Assembly (NCBI GenBank): GCA_002500485.1
Contig: DLRJ01000072.1
Location: forward strand, 9,149-73,148
Reading direction: 5' to 3'
Source: Dehalococcoidia bacterium UBA7891
GTDB lineage: Bacteria > Chloroflexota > Dehalococcoidia > Lucifugimonadales > UBA826
Length of the DNA stretch: 64,000 nt
In this document: positions 26,401-36,090 of the stretch, piece after piece
Layout: the number at the start of each line of letters is the position of its first letter
Numbering within the stretch: position 1 is the stretch's first letter
Program-made: the position numbers and the translations under genes
Notes under the pieces: model-generated
What the model was told of the DNA's origin: nothing
The model's database searches: none
The model's input: the letters and a program-made list of their open reading frames with translations, nothing else

Positions 26401-26947
26401 TTACAACCTCGTATATAGTTATTTTAGAATCCCCATAGCTTTTGTTGTTAATTCTATTCATATTACCGTAAAAAGAGTCTAAATCCAGGTTGGATCTATG
26501 CTCTGCCACCACCTTGCCTCCATCATTGACGAACCCAGACTTTCCAACTTCACACATCACCCTATCCCAATCATCAAGTTCAAAGGGGGGGTCCAAAAAG
26601 ACCATGTCATATCCCCCCTCCGATTGCTCAACAAACCTATAAGATTCGCTTTGATGCACCTTTCCCACTTTATCCAGATCCATAATTTTCAAATTATTTG
26701 ATATCAACCTGCAATTTCGTCCAACTTTTTCAACAAAATCACATTTCACGGCTCCACGACTTATGGCTTCTATTCCCAGAGCCCCAGTACAGGAATAAAG
26801 ATCCAGCACTCTACTATCCGTCACAGTATCTCCCAACATTGAGAAGAGTGCCAATTTCACCTTTTGCGTGGTTGGCCTGACACCCTTACCTTTGGTGGGA
26901 GAACCTATGGACCTCCCTTTTAGGTAACCTCCCGATATCTTTATCAC
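26393..26947 (-). CDS. rsmD: 16S rRNA (guanine-N2)-methyltransferase RsmD
   Basis: Methylates G966-equivalent of 16S rRNA using SAM. In the 184-aa protein, the N-terminus has ISGGYLKGRSIGSP and RPTTQKVKLALFSML. The SAM-binding motif is VLDLYSCTGALGIEAISRGA and the catalytic DPPF is in MVFLDPPFELDDW. The start is GTG at 26947. It is the first gene of the leftward rsmD-coaD pair and is divergent from lysS. Confidence 0.95.
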   Translation of the reverse strand: MIKISGGYLKGRSIGSPTKGKGVRPTTQKVKLALFSMLGDTVTDSRVLDLYSCTGALGIEAISRGAVKCDFVEKVGRNCRLISNNLKIMDLDKVGKVHQSESYRFVEQSEGGYDMVFLDPPFELDDWDRVMCEVGKSGFVNDGGKVVAEHRSNLDLDSFYGNMNRINNKSYGDSKITIYEVVSG

Positions 26948-27164
26948 CTAGACGGATCCTTAAGTCATCTAAAATTGAACCCACTCACTGGATGGTAACA
27001 ATTCACAACTAGTTCGCAAAGCAAAATATGTGCTTTTTTAGAGGCAATATTTGTAAGAAATTTTCAGACCTCTAATATTTAATCAATTTTATGTTTTACA
27101 TGTACTTTTGGCGCAGTTAAAATTAGTTTTCAAGTTAAAACATTTTAGGAAAAAGGGGTCAGAA

Positions 27165-28658
27165 TTGTCCCAACAAAACGAACAAGAATTTATGAAAGTG
27201 AGGATTGAGAAAACAGCTTCCCTTCGACAAAAAGGTATAGACCCATACCCAACCAATTATAAAAGGACACATACTAGTAAAAAAGCCGAGGAAGCATTCG
27301 AATCAGCTGAAAAATCGAATACGGAATTCAATAAAATTATAAAAGTAGCTGGCAGAATAATGGGGCGCCGAGGAATGGGGAAAGCTTCTTTCATAGACCT
27401 TTCCGACACAGACGGCCGGATACAAATTATAATGCGAAGCAACGTTCTCAATGAGCGCTACGAAATATTAAATGACCTAGATATAGGAGACTGGATTGGG
27501 GCAGAAGGCACTTTATTTCGGACAAGAACTGGCCAAATCACTCTTCAAGTGGAAAGTTTCTCGATCCTATGCAAATCACTAAGACCACTTCCAGAAAAAT
27601 GGCATGGCCTGACAGACTTAGAAACAAGGTTTCGCCAGCGGTATTTGGATTTAATTTCAAATGAGGATGCAGTTAAAACTGCCAAGAAGCGTAGTTTATT
27701 AGTCAGCACCATTAGGCAATTTATGTCAAACAGGGGCTTTATCGAAGTAGAAACTCCGATGTTAGTCCCGATTGCAGCTGGGGGTATGGCACATCCGTTT
27801 ACAACTCACCACAACGCTTTAAATAGAGATCTTTTCCTGAGGATTGCAACAGAACTACATTTGAAGCGCCTGATCGTTGGAGGTATCGAAAAGGTTTTTG
27901 AAATCGGTCGCGTTTTCAGAAATGAGGGAGTAGATCTACAACACAACCCTGAGTTCACAACTATGGAAAGCTATGAAGCATTTTCTGACTATAATGATGT
28001 TATGGTGATGGTAGAACAATTAGTCTCCACAGCTGCTAAAACTTTGAATGGGTCGGAAACAGTCACATATGGGGATGAAGAATTAAAATTCTCTCCTCCT
28101 TGGCCACGAATTGACCTGCGCGAAAAAATAATTGACGTTAGCGGAATAGACTTCTTTGAACACTCAGACGTTGATTCTCTTAAAACAGCGATGGGTAAAG
28201 CTGGTGTGGACGTAAGTCAACAAGTTAGTTGGAGTGGCCTTCTTGATAAATTGATCTCAGACAAGGTAGAACCCACCTTGGTCCAGCCATGTTTCCTAGT
28301 GAATTACCCGGTGGCCATGTCACCTTTAGCAAAAAAATCGCCTACCGATGAAAGAATCGCCGAAAGATTTGAAGGATTCGTATGTGGCATGGAAATATGT
28401 AATGCCTTCACAGAACTGAATGATCCAATTGACCAGCGAGCGAGGTTTGAAGAACAAGAGATGCTTCGACAAGAGTTCCAAGACGAGGAAATGGACAGAC
28501 TAGATGAAGATTTCCTTGTCGCTATCGAACACGGTATGCCACCCACGGGGGGGCTTGGCATTGGTATTGACAGGCTTACGATGCTTCTCACAAACAACCT
28601 ATCTATTAGAGAAGTAATCCTGTTTCCTCAATTAAGAAGTGACCGAGTGGAAGGTTGA
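27165..28658 (+). CDS. lysS: Lysyl-tRNA synthetase, class II
   Basis: Charges tRNA-Lys. The 497-aa protein has the N-terminal OB fold (AGRIMGRRGMGKASFIDLSDTDGRIQI) and class II motifs: motif 1 SNRGFIEVETPML, motif 2 VFEIGRVFRNEG with HNPEFTTMESYEA, and motif 3 GLGIGIDRLTMLL. GMEICNAFTELNDPIDQRARFE is characteristic of LysRS. The start is TTG at 27165 with an AGGGG upstream; an in-frame start at 27108 would add 19 basic residues with no family match. It ends in TGA. Confidence 0.96.
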   Translation: MSQQNEQEFMKVRIEKTASLRQKGIDPYPTNYKRTHTSKKAEEAFESAEKSNTEFNKIIKVAGRIMGRRGMGKASFIDLSDTDGRIQIIMRSNVLNERYEILNDLDIGDWIGAEGTLFRTRTGQITLQVESFSILCKSLRPLPEKWHGLTDLETRFRQRYLDLISNEDAVKTAKKRSLLVSTIRQFMSNRGFIEVETPMLVPIAAGGMAHPFTTHHNALNRDLFLRIATELHLKRLIVGGIEKVFEIGRVFRNEGVDLQHNPEFTTMESYEAFSDYNDVMVMVEQLVSTAAKTLNGSETVTYGDEELKFSPPWPRIDLREKIIDVSGIDFFEHSDVDSLKTAMGKAGVDVSQQVSWSGLLDKLISDKVEPTLVQPCFLVNYPVAMSPLAKKSPTDERIAERFEGFVCGMEICNAFTELNDPIDQRARFEEQEMLRQEFQDEEMDRLDEDFLVAIEHGMPPTGGLGIGIDRLTMLLTNNLSIREVILFPQLRSDRVEG

Positions 28659-28665
28659 TAAAAAA

Positions 28666-30261
28666 ATGTCTGATTACACAGCCGATCTCATAATCATTAA
28701 CGCAAACATACATACTGTAAATAGTAAGGTTCCACATGCGCAGAGTTTTGCCGTAAAGAACGGTAGATTTGTATCAGTTGGTACAAATTCAGATACTCAA
28801 ATGCTAAGCGGTCCAAATACTGAAATATTGGATTTGACAGGGTATACAGTTGTACCTGGTTTCATTGATGCTCATATACATGTCCTCAGTAGCGGTTCTC
28901 GCCACATCATGGCAGCAGATTGCGATCTACGTAGCATCTCAGACGTTCAGGACGCTCTAAAAAGACGGTCAGAAAAAACTGAGTCTGGTAACTGGGTACA
29001 GGGGTTCAAATATGACGATACTAAGACTGAAGAAAATAGATTTTTAACAACTTCAGACTTAGACAAAGTCAGCACGGAATTACCTATATTTGTGTCTCAC
29101 AGAGCGGGCCATGTTTACTACGCCAACAGTAAAGCTCTATCTCTTGCAGGATATACCGATGATTCGGACGATCCTCATGGGGGGAGATTGGGAAGAGACC
29201 CAAATACTGGAAAACTAAATGGAGTGATTTATGAAAGGGCGGTGGAGGCATTCAGAGAATTACTACCTACTGTAGACGCTGAAGACCGACGCAGGGGACT
29301 CAAATTAATAAATGGAATGCTCAGCGAAGTAGGATTAACTAGCGTTCATGATGCAAGCGTATCCAACGATGAATTCGTAACCTACCAGGAAGGTCTAGAA
29401 AATGGAGACTTGGATCTCAGGGTTTACATGCTTATGGCCAAAGCCCACTTCCCTGCCCTCAGGGATGCTGGAATACGAACAGGGTTCGGAAACGATCGCT
29501 TAAAAGTTGGTGGCATCAAAATGGTTTCTGATGGGGCGATAGCAGCGAGGACCGCCTACCTGTCTCAACCATACATAGGTTCCGACTATGATGATTGTGG
29601 CATACAAGCAATGAGTCGGGAAGAGATAAGTGAATCTGTTAAAGAAATGCATTCGGAAGGCTTTCAGGTGTGCATACATGCTAATGGAGACCTTGCAATA
29701 TCTATGGTATTAGACGCGTATGAGGAAGCATTGAAGAAGTTTCCAAGAGCTAACCCAAGGCACCGAATAGAGCACTGTACCCTTGTTAATCCAGAAATTT
29801 TAACGCGAATGAACAAAACGGGAACCATAGCCACCCCTTTCTGCACTTACGTTTATTATCATGGAGAAAAAATGCAGTTTTACGGTGATGAAAGGTTAGA
29901 GTGGATGTTCGCACAAAAATCTTTCATGGAATATGGCGTTACGTCCACCGGTGCTACTGATTACCCTCCAGGACCGTATGAGCCGTTATTAGGTATTCAA
30001 AGTTGTGTTACTAGAACCGACATAAATGGAACTCTGTGGGGGCCAAGCCAAAAGATATCTGCCAAGGATGCCTTGCGCATTTACACATTAAACGGGGCAT
30101 ATGCTTCATTTGAAGAATCTCATAAAGGTTCGATTGAACCGGGTAAATTAGCCGATTTTGTGGTACTTGAAGAAGACATATTGGATGTGGACCCTTTCTC
30201 GATCAAAGATATCAAGGTTATAAAGACTGTGGTAGGAGGCAAACCTACTTACGAAATTTAG
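28666..30261 (+). CDS. YtcJ-like metal-dependent amidohydrolase
   Basis: A 531-aa amidohydrolase of the YtcJ/LAF3 (COG1574) family, which cleaves N-acyl or cyclic amide bonds. Metal ligands are visible as DAHIHV (His70/His72), with a second pair at HANGD and HRIEHCTL, and the conserved late Asp in GVTSTGATDYPPGP. The ATG at 28666 has GGAAGGTTGATAAAA upstream; an in-frame start at 28639 overlaps lysS. It directly follows lysS by seven bases. Its last four bases overlap the convergent end of ileS. Substrate unknown. Confidence 0.9.
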   Translation: MSDYTADLIIINANIHTVNSKVPHAQSFAVKNGRFVSVGTNSDTQMLSGPNTEILDLTGYTVVPGFIDAHIHVLSSGSRHIMAADCDLRSISDVQDALKRRSEKTESGNWVQGFKYDDTKTEENRFLTTSDLDKVSTELPIFVSHRAGHVYYANSKALSLAGYTDDSDDPHGGRLGRDPNTGKLNGVIYERAVEAFRELLPTVDAEDRRRGLKLINGMLSEVGLTSVHDASVSNDEFVTYQEGLENGDLDLRVYMLMAKAHFPALRDAGIRTGFGNDRLKVGGIKMVSDGAIAARTAYLSQPYIGSDYDDCGIQAMSREEISESVKEMHSEGFQVCIHANGDLAISMVLDAYEEALKKFPRANPRHRIEHCTLVNPEILTRMNKTGTIATPFCTYVYYHGEKMQFYGDERLEWMFAQKSFMEYGVTSTGATDYPPGPYEPLLGIQSCVTRTDINGTLWGPSQKISAKDALRIYTLNGAYASFEESHKGSIEPGKLADFVVLEEDILDVDPFSIKDIKVIKTVVGGKPTYEI

Positions 30262-33200
30262 TCCGACTTCCGGACTGATATCGTGACTTGTTCTCCTTCC
30301 AATTCATAACTCTCTGAATAGCTATCATTCAAGCCTTCTCCGAATATGACTTCAGAAGCTAAAGTTTCTTGAAGTACATAGTCACTAAATTTACCCACTA
30401 CCCTCGAAATTTCAGCGGACCCATTTACGAACAATTCGATACGATCAGATATTTCTAACCCTGCAGCTCTTCTAACATTCTGGATACTGTGAACTAGTTC
30501 TCGGGCAAGCCCTTCATCTTTCAGTGAATCGGATATTTCTGTAGATATACCTACCGCATAACCTCGATCGGTAGAGGTAGAATAACCCTCCAATTCATCG
30601 GCATTTACCAAGATATCTTCTGGGCCTAATTCAAATCCGGCAATATTTACTGCATTGCCTGCCTCAATATCAGTCCTTATGCTATCAACATCAGCCTGTT
30701 CCAACGCTTCTCTGATCGCAGCAACACTCTTACCATATTTCGGTCCCAGAACAGGTAAGTTTGGCTGTAGCCTAAAACTAACTATTTCTGAAGCATCATC
30801 AACTGGTTTTATCTCTTTAATATTGAGCTCATCTAATATCTGATCCTCTATAAGCCCCAACATCTCTAGCTCAGTGGAATTTCTAGTTTTAACAAACAAG
30901 TCCTGCAAAGGTTGTCTTACCTTTATACCTGCTTTACTTCGAGCTGACCTACCCATACTTGATAGCTGCATGGCCAGCCTAACTCTCTCTGTCAAACCTT
31001 GATCAATCAAACTTTCATCACTAACTGGATAGTCTTCCAAATGAACACTTTCCCTACCGAAGGAGAAATGGGAAGCCAAATTCTGGTACATTTTTTCAGT
31101 AATGAAAGGTATGACAGGTGCCATTAATTTTATTAAAGTCATCAGAACTTCATGCAATGTGGTATATGCAGAAAGTTTGTCAATATCTGGATCCTCAGCT
31201 GCTCCGGTAAGTAATCCTGATTTCCAAAACCTTCTTCGGCTTCTCCTCACATACCAGTTGGAGAGATATTCGATAAACTCTTCAACTTCTCTAGTAACCC
31301 TCTCTGGCTGAAAGTTTTCAAGGTTGTCAGTTACTGTTTGAACTAAAATATTTAATTCACTGAGAATCCATCTATCTAATTCGGCTCGATCTGACACGTT
31401 GGGTGATTGCGCCTCAGGATCAAATTTATCAATATTGGCGTATGTAACGAAAAACGAATATACATTCCATAAAGGAATTAAAAATTGCCTACGTACCTCA
31501 TCAGCACTACCAAACCCAAAATTCAGATTTGAAGCAGGATTTTGACCGGCGAATTGCCAACGCATCGCATCAACCCCCATTTTTTCAGCGGCATCCTCAA
31601 ACCAGATAGCATTGCCCTTACTTTTATGCATTTCTTCGCCATTTGCGTCCCGCATTAACGCATAGCTAAAAATATTCTTGCAAGGTTCAGAATCGGCTAG
31701 AACTGTACTCATCGTAAGTAGGGAATAGAACCAGTTTCTGTATTGCCCAGGAAAACTCTCAGAAATCCAATCAGCTGGAAACCAATCTTTCCAATAATTT
31801 CTGTCGTGTCGGTAATTTAAAGTCGAGAAAGAAACAATACCGGCGTCAAGCCATGGATTTCCTACGTCTGAAACACGAGACAATTTCTCCCCACAAGAAG
31901 AGCAATTAATCTTCACCGAATCTATCCAAGGTTTATGAGGTGAATTACCTTCAAATTCATCCCAGCCCTCGACAGCCCTCTCTTCCAATTCTTTCTCACT
32001 TCCAATTACGTCGAAATTACCGCATGAACATTTATAAATTGGAAGGGCTAAACCATAGTATCTTTTCTTAGAAATCATCCAATCGTCCATATTTCTAAGC
32101 CAGTCCAATTCACGTTTCATCCCGAATTCGGGAACCCACCGAATATTTTGAGTAACTCGAGATAGGGGCCCTCTTAGTGGGTCCATTTTTATGAACCATT
32201 CATCCACCAATCTAAAAACCAACTCTGAACCACATCTCCAGCAATGAGGATATCTGTGCTTGTACCGTTCTAGGCGATAAAACTTACCTTTGCTCTTTAA
32301 ACTCTCATATATTTTGTCATTGACTTCATATACATTTAAACCGGTGAGCCAATCGAACCCTTCCACAAAATCTCCTAGATCATCCAGCGGTGCTATGGTT
32401 GGTATACCTTCCCTTTTACCCAATGCAAAGTCCTCTTTACCAGCACCCGGAGCAATATGAACAATTCCAGTACCTTCTGTTTCGGAAACTTCATCCCATG
32501 CTACAACTCTGTGTTTCACTCCTTCCTGAGCAGGCAATTCATCAAATGGACCCTCATAATTCAGTCCTACTAATTCAGAACCTTTGAGTTCAGAGACCAC
32601 TTCATATTCTCCTGCCACTGAGGATATTCGAGATTTAGCCAAATACAAATAGCCATGATCTTGCTTAACTTTCACATAATCGATGTCTTTATTTACAGCG
32701 GCAGCACAATTTGAAGATAAGGTCCAAGGAGTCGTGGTCCATATAAGGAGAGACTCCTCTGTAGTTTCCGAGTCTGAATCAAGTATCGGAAATTTAACAA
32801 ACAAGCCGGGGTGTTCTATTTCTACATACCCCTCTGTAACAATTTCGTGTTCGGACAACCCTGTGCTGCATCGAGGGCACCATGGCATTACATCAGTGCC
32901 TTCATACAATAAACCTTTCTCATGACAAGTTTTCAAGAAGTGCCAAATTGTGTAATTGTTCTCATCCGACATAGTGTGATAGGAATTATCCCAGTGCATC
33001 CAATAGGCCAGTTGCTTTGATTGCTCTGATATAACATCTGCAAATCGCTGAACCCTCTCCTTACACAACGTCACAAATTTATCTATTCCGTATCCTTCTA
33101 TATCAGTTTTGGAGGTAAAACCTAATTCCTTCTCCACTTCCACTTCTATCCACAACCCTTGCCCATCAAACCCGTTTTGGTACCTTTGCCTATATCCTTG

Positions 33201-33425
33201 CATAGTCCTAAATCTGCTAAAAAGATCCTTGTAACTCCTACCCCAAGCATGATGCACTCCCATAGGATTGTTAGCAGTTATCGGCCCATCTATGAAGGAA
33301 TATCGTTTATCTGAATCTTCATTTTTTGCCATGTATTTGTCTGGTATTTGATTTTCGTTCCACCACTTCAAAATACCGGTCTCCATCTCAGGAAAATTCA
33401 TTTTCGAATCTACTGCTTCAAACAT
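30258..33425 (-). CDS. ileS: Isoleucyl-tRNA synthetase
   Basis: Class I synthetase charging tRNA-Ile; 1055 aa. The HIGH-equivalent appears as MGVHHAWGR in GPITANNPMGVHHAWGR, an HHxxG variant seen in many Chloroflexota and actinobacteria. The CP1 editing domain carries WTTTPWTL and a later GTGIVHIAPGAG. The KMSKS-type loop is MHKSKGN, and zinc-binding Cys pairs lie in HRYPHCWRCG and CPRCSTG. ATG 33425 has GGGAG upstream; the open frame gives an alternative four codons earlier. Expression is controlled by the T-box leader just upstream. Confidence 0.95.
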   Translation of the reverse strand: MFEAVDSKMNFPEMETGILKWWNENQIPDKYMAKNEDSDKRYSFIDGPITANNPMGVHHAWGRSYKDLFSRFRTMQGYRQRYQNGFDGQGLWIEVEVEKELGFTSKTDIEGYGIDKFVTLCKERVQRFADVISEQSKQLAYWMHWDNSYHTMSDENNYTIWHFLKTCHEKGLLYEGTDVMPWCPRCSTGLSEHEIVTEGYVEIEHPGLFVKFPILDSDSETTEESLLIWTTTPWTLSSNCAAAVNKDIDYVKVKQDHGYLYLAKSRISSVAGEYEVVSELKGSELVGLNYEGPFDELPAQEGVKHRVVAWDEVSETEGTGIVHIAPGAGKEDFALGKREGIPTIAPLDDLGDFVEGFDWLTGLNVYEVNDKIYESLKSKGKFYRLERYKHRYPHCWRCGSELVFRLVDEWFIKMDPLRGPLSRVTQNIRWVPEFGMKRELDWLRNMDDWMISKKRYYGLALPIYKCSCGNFDVIGSEKELEERAVEGWDEFEGNSPHKPWIDSVKINCSSCGEKLSRVSDVGNPWLDAGIVSFSTLNYRHDRNYWKDWFPADWISESFPGQYRNWFYSLLTMSTVLADSEPCKNIFSYALMRDANGEEMHKSKGNAIWFEDAAEKMGVDAMRWQFAGQNPASNLNFGFGSADEVRRQFLIPLWNVYSFFVTYANIDKFDPEAQSPNVSDRAELDRWILSELNILVQTVTDNLENFQPERVTREVEEFIEYLSNWYVRRSRRRFWKSGLLTGAAEDPDIDKLSAYTTLHEVLMTLIKLMAPVIPFITEKMYQNLASHFSFGRESVHLEDYPVSDESLIDQGLTERVRLAMQLSSMGRSARSKAGIKVRQPLQDLFVKTRNSTELEMLGLIEDQILDELNIKEIKPVDDASEIVSFRLQPNLPVLGPKYGKSVAAIREALEQADVDSIRTDIEAGNAVNIAGFELGPEDILVNADELEGYSTSTDRGYAVGISTEISDSLKDEGLARELVHSIQNVRRAAGLEISDRIELFVNGSAEISRVVGKFSDYVLQETLASEVIFGEGLNDSYSESYELEGEQVTISVRKSD

Positions 33426-33442
33426 ATTTACTCCCAAAATAT

Positions 33443-33472
33443 AAGGCCCGCCCCAATCAAGGGACGGGCCTT
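33443..33472 (-). terminator. T-box attenuator terminator for ileS
   Basis: On the reverse strand AAGGCCCGTCCC pairs with GGGGCGGGCCTT around a short loop, followed by TATTTT. This is the conditional terminator that forms when tRNA-Ile is charged. It ends about 15 bases before the ileS Shine-Dalgarno. Confidence 0.85.
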
Positions 33473-33700
33473 AAAATAGTCCGCGGTACCACCCTAATTC
33501 CCCGTATCAGACGAGGCTCTTAGTTAAAAAGCACCGATAACGTAGTGCAGATCCGTCATTTCCTAATCACTTATAAGTTTTCAGAATGAAACTCCGGAGT
33601 GATCTTCAAGCTAGCCGCAAGTACCCTCTCTCAGCAACCAAGGGCTCTCTGAACCGCAATCTAGTCTCTACTCGTCTCCATCAAAGTTATTTATTTAGCT
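33443..33700 (-). promoter_or_regulatory. T-box riboswitch (Ile) controlling ileS
   Basis: The leader contains the invariant T-box sequence AGGGTGGTACCGCGG (33481-33495, reverse), stem I with a GA-rich bulge (AGAGAG), and a specifier ATC (33601-33603 as GAT on the + strand) preceding ACTCCGGAGT, so it senses uncharged tRNA-Ile. The antiterminator T-box lies between stem I and the terminator hairpin. It occupies most of the 300-base gap between ileS and the RraA gene. Confidence 0.92.
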
Positions 33701-33706
33701 GCAACA

Positions 33707-33735
33707 AGAGTAGAAAAGAGCGTGCCTTGTGTCAA
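33707..33735 (-). promoter_or_regulatory. Promoter of the ileS T-box leader
   Basis: On the reverse strand TTGACA (33735-33730) and TACTCT (33712-33707) are separated by exactly 17 bases. The -35 is perfect and the -10 partial. Transcription would begin near 33700, right at the 5' edge of T-box stem I and just past the end of the RraA gene. Confidence 0.65.
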
Positions 33736-33740
33736 GATTT

Positions 33741-34466
33741 TCATTGAACTCTCTTTCGGCCCGTTTTCTCTTCATAGAGTTTCCAAGTATTCTCATTGAA
33801 CGGGTAATACTTACCGGGAGAACAATTCTCAATCTCCAATTGGGCTTTAACTACCTCCTCAACTTCCTCTCTTTCATGTGCTATTCTGATTACCTCTTCT
33901 ACCTCAGATCTGGGAACAACAACCACACCATCGTCATCCCCTACTATCGCATCGCCAGGTCTAACCAATACTCCACCACATTGAATAGCATCGTTAACCT
34001 GCCAGGGCCAAAAATCGGCTGGTCCTTGCTTGGCAGTTGTAGCAGCCGAGTAAACCGGAAACCCATACTCCTTCAAAGCGACACTATCTCTCACTCCGCC
34101 ATCCGTAACTAAGCCACCGACTTGCAGCTGCATCAGACGCATGAATTTAATATCTCCTCCTATGGAGCTGTACTGCCAGCCCATTGCATCTATTACCAAC
34201 ACTTCACTTGGTCCGCAGAGTTCTATTGCAACATATTCGGCTGATTGTTCTTTTTTCGGTTTGTCCTGAGCTATATCTGGCCTATGAGGAACAAATCTAA
34301 GCGTCACGGCTCTGCCGGCCATAGATTGGCCAAGCTGAAGAGGCTTGGCTCCTTCTACATAAGCGGAAGGCCAGCCTTTGACCCAAAGCCCATCAATTAG
34401 AGTCTGTGTAGGTATTTTCTTCAAAACTTCCAAGGTTTCATCTGCAATAGGCGTTATTTCTGTCAT
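33741..34466 (-). CDS. RraA family protein (aldolase/decarboxylase-like)
   Basis: A 241-aa member of the RraA/HMG aldolase family. Conserved features are IPTQTLIDGLWVKGWPSAYVEG near the N-terminus, VIDAMGWQYSSIGGDIKFMRLMQLQVGGLVTDGGVRD containing the characteristic GGxxTDGGVRD core, and PGDAIVGDDDGVVVVPR. Many such proteins cleave 4-carboxy-4-hydroxy-2-oxoadipate or oxaloacetate rather than regulate RNase E, so no symbol is given. ATG 34466 has GAGGAACGAA upstream. It is divergent from the FAD oxidoreductase pseudogene. Confidence 0.87.
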   Translation of the reverse strand: MTEITPIADETLEVLKKIPTQTLIDGLWVKGWPSAYVEGAKPLQLGQSMAGRAVTLRFVPHRPDIAQDKPKKEQSAEYVAIELCGPSEVLVIDAMGWQYSSIGGDIKFMRLMQLQVGGLVTDGGVRDSVALKEYGFPVYSAATTAKQGPADFWPWQVNDAIQCGGVLVRPGDAIVGDDDGVVVVPRSEVEEVIRIAHEREEVEEVVKAQLEIENCSPGKYYPFNENTWKLYEEKTGRKRVQ

Positions 34467-34567
34467 TTCGTTCCTCTTATTCAAATTGAATTACTATGCA
34501 CCTATCTAAGCATATAATTGAGGTAACTATCTACTTCCCAGATTTGGCCTGAAGGAGGATTATCAAA

Positions 34568-35754
34568 GTGGAAACCCTAAACACTGACATACTTGTGATT
34601 GGCGGAGGGGTAAACGGAACCAGCATAGCAATGGCATTGGTTGCGAGAAGTGCGGGGAAAATAACATTGATTGAAAAAGGCGGTCTTGCAACAGGTGCCA
34701 CTGGACGATCTGGTGCAATGGTGCGAGAACACTATTTGAATGTTGAACTCGTCAGGATGGCTTCTGATGCCAAAAATTTCTTTGAAGAATGGTCCAAGGA
34801 AATGGGATATGATCTCAAATTTCAAACTACAGGAAGGATACTGCTATTTGATGAATCTGACGCAGGCGCCGCGATAGCAAATGGCGAGATGAATAGAGCA
34901 GAAGGGGTAAATATAGAAACCTTGAGTCCCGAAAAAACAATGGGGCTTATTCCATTGGCAAACCTAGAAGACGTAAGTATCTCCCTGTACGAACCAGAGG
35001 CAGGATAAGCTGATCCTGTAGCTACCACTTATGCGTTTGCCATGGAAGCTCAAAAAAAGGCGTTGAATTATTGACCCGGACACCAGTGAAAAATCTAATC
35101 GTCAAGGGCGGGCGCATTTTAGGAGTAGAAACTGCTACTGGAAAAATAAATGCTGATGCTGTTATTAATGTGACTGGCCCTTGGGCCAATTCCTTGCTCG
35201 GCCAAAATGATGTCCCACTTCCAATCACTCCAATTAGAGTACAAATGGTCCATCTAAGACGTCCTCCGAAACTTGAAACATTAGAGCAAATCATCATTGA
35301 CTACACTTGCGGGGCTTATTACAGAACAGATGGCACACCCAACACACTTGTGGGGGGAGAAGCTCCAGAAGATATGTCGGAGATAGTGAATCCAAACACA
35401 TTTGGACTCAATGCAGACCATGATTTCATAACAAGGTTTTGGAACAGGGCCACAAAGCGTTTTCCTGACTTTGTTGATGCCACCTGCAGGGGTGGATATG
35501 GATCTCTTTATGATATGACTCCGGATGGAAATCCAATCCTGGATGAATCACCAAACATTTCTGGACTTTACAATGTAGCCGGATTTAGCGGACATGGTTT
35601 TAAGTTGTCCCCAATAATTGGTGAGATGGTCGCAGATTTAGTGACAGGGCAGTCAAAAAGCTCGCACGATTACAAATTCTTCCGATCATCCAGATTCAAT
35701 GAGAACTCACTAATAACGCCTGCTCGGCCATACTCTGCGAGGGTGCATCAGTAA
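34568..35754 (+). pseudogene. Disrupted FAD-dependent oxidoreductase (DAO/sarcosine-oxidase type)
   Basis: The coding sequence of a roughly 395-aa FAD-dependent amine or amino-acid oxidoreductase is broken twice. The N-terminal part (34568-35008) has the Rossmann motif VIGGGVNGTSIAMAL and the GATGRSGAMVREHY block. At 35006 a TAA replaces the tyrosine normally seen in the EPEAGYADP segment. At 35052-35058 an A-run has seven A residues where eight would keep the frame, giving a -1 shift. After this, the frame resumes at TRTPVKNL and continues with GPWANSLLGQND and GLYNVAGFSGHGFKLSP. Either a real pseudogene or two sequence errors. Confidence 0.85.
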
Positions 35755-35831
35755 ATGTTGTTATAGACAGCCAATCCCACCATAGCTATAATTTTCTGCC
35801 ACGGTGGTTGTAGTTGGGGACACTTTATCAG

Positions 35832-35919
35832 GCCGAGGTGGTGGAATTGGTAGACACGCAGCGTTGAGGGCGCTGTGGCCGAATAGGCTGTAGGAGTTCG
35901 AGTCTCCTCCTCGGCACCA
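35832..35919 (+). tRNA. tRNA-Leu (anticodon GAG)
   Basis: Class II tRNA with acceptor GCCGAGG/CCTCGGC, anticodon stem CAGCG/CGCTG around TTGAGGG, a long variable arm (TGGCCGAATAGGCTGTA), T-arm GGAGTTCGAGTCTCC and encoded CCA. Anticodon GAG reads CUC/CUU. Confidence 0.96.
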
Positions 35920-35934
35920 CTGAAATTTTTATTA

Positions 35935-36011
35935 GGCGACGTAGCCAAGCGGTCTAAGGCGGGGGTTTGCAAAACCTCTATTCGGCGGTTCGAATCCGCC
36001 CGTCGCCTCCA
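35935..36011 (+). tRNA. tRNA-Cys (anticodon GCA)
   Basis: Cloverleaf with acceptor GGCGACG/CGTCGCC, anticodon stem GGGGT/ACCTC around TTGCAAA, T-arm GGCGGTTCGAATCCGCC and encoded CCA (36009-36011). It lies 15 bases after tRNA-Leu, so the two are probably co-transcribed. Confidence 0.95.
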
Positions 36012-36090
36012 AAAAAATTCTTCATCAAGTAAGGCATCATATGCTTCAGCACCAACATGAATCCCCTATTTGGATAATCCGAACTTCGTA

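Noticed and set aside
35006..35008. Recoding of the TAA inside the FAD oxidoreductase gene
   Set aside because: TAA is not decoded in the known bacterial schemes, there is no hairpin of the SECIS kind, and a second frameshift follows. A nonsense mutation or error is simpler.
35748..35972. Leftward 74-aa ORF overlapping tRNA-Leu
   Set aside because: Antisense to tRNA genes with no motif; a translation artefact of tRNA sequence.
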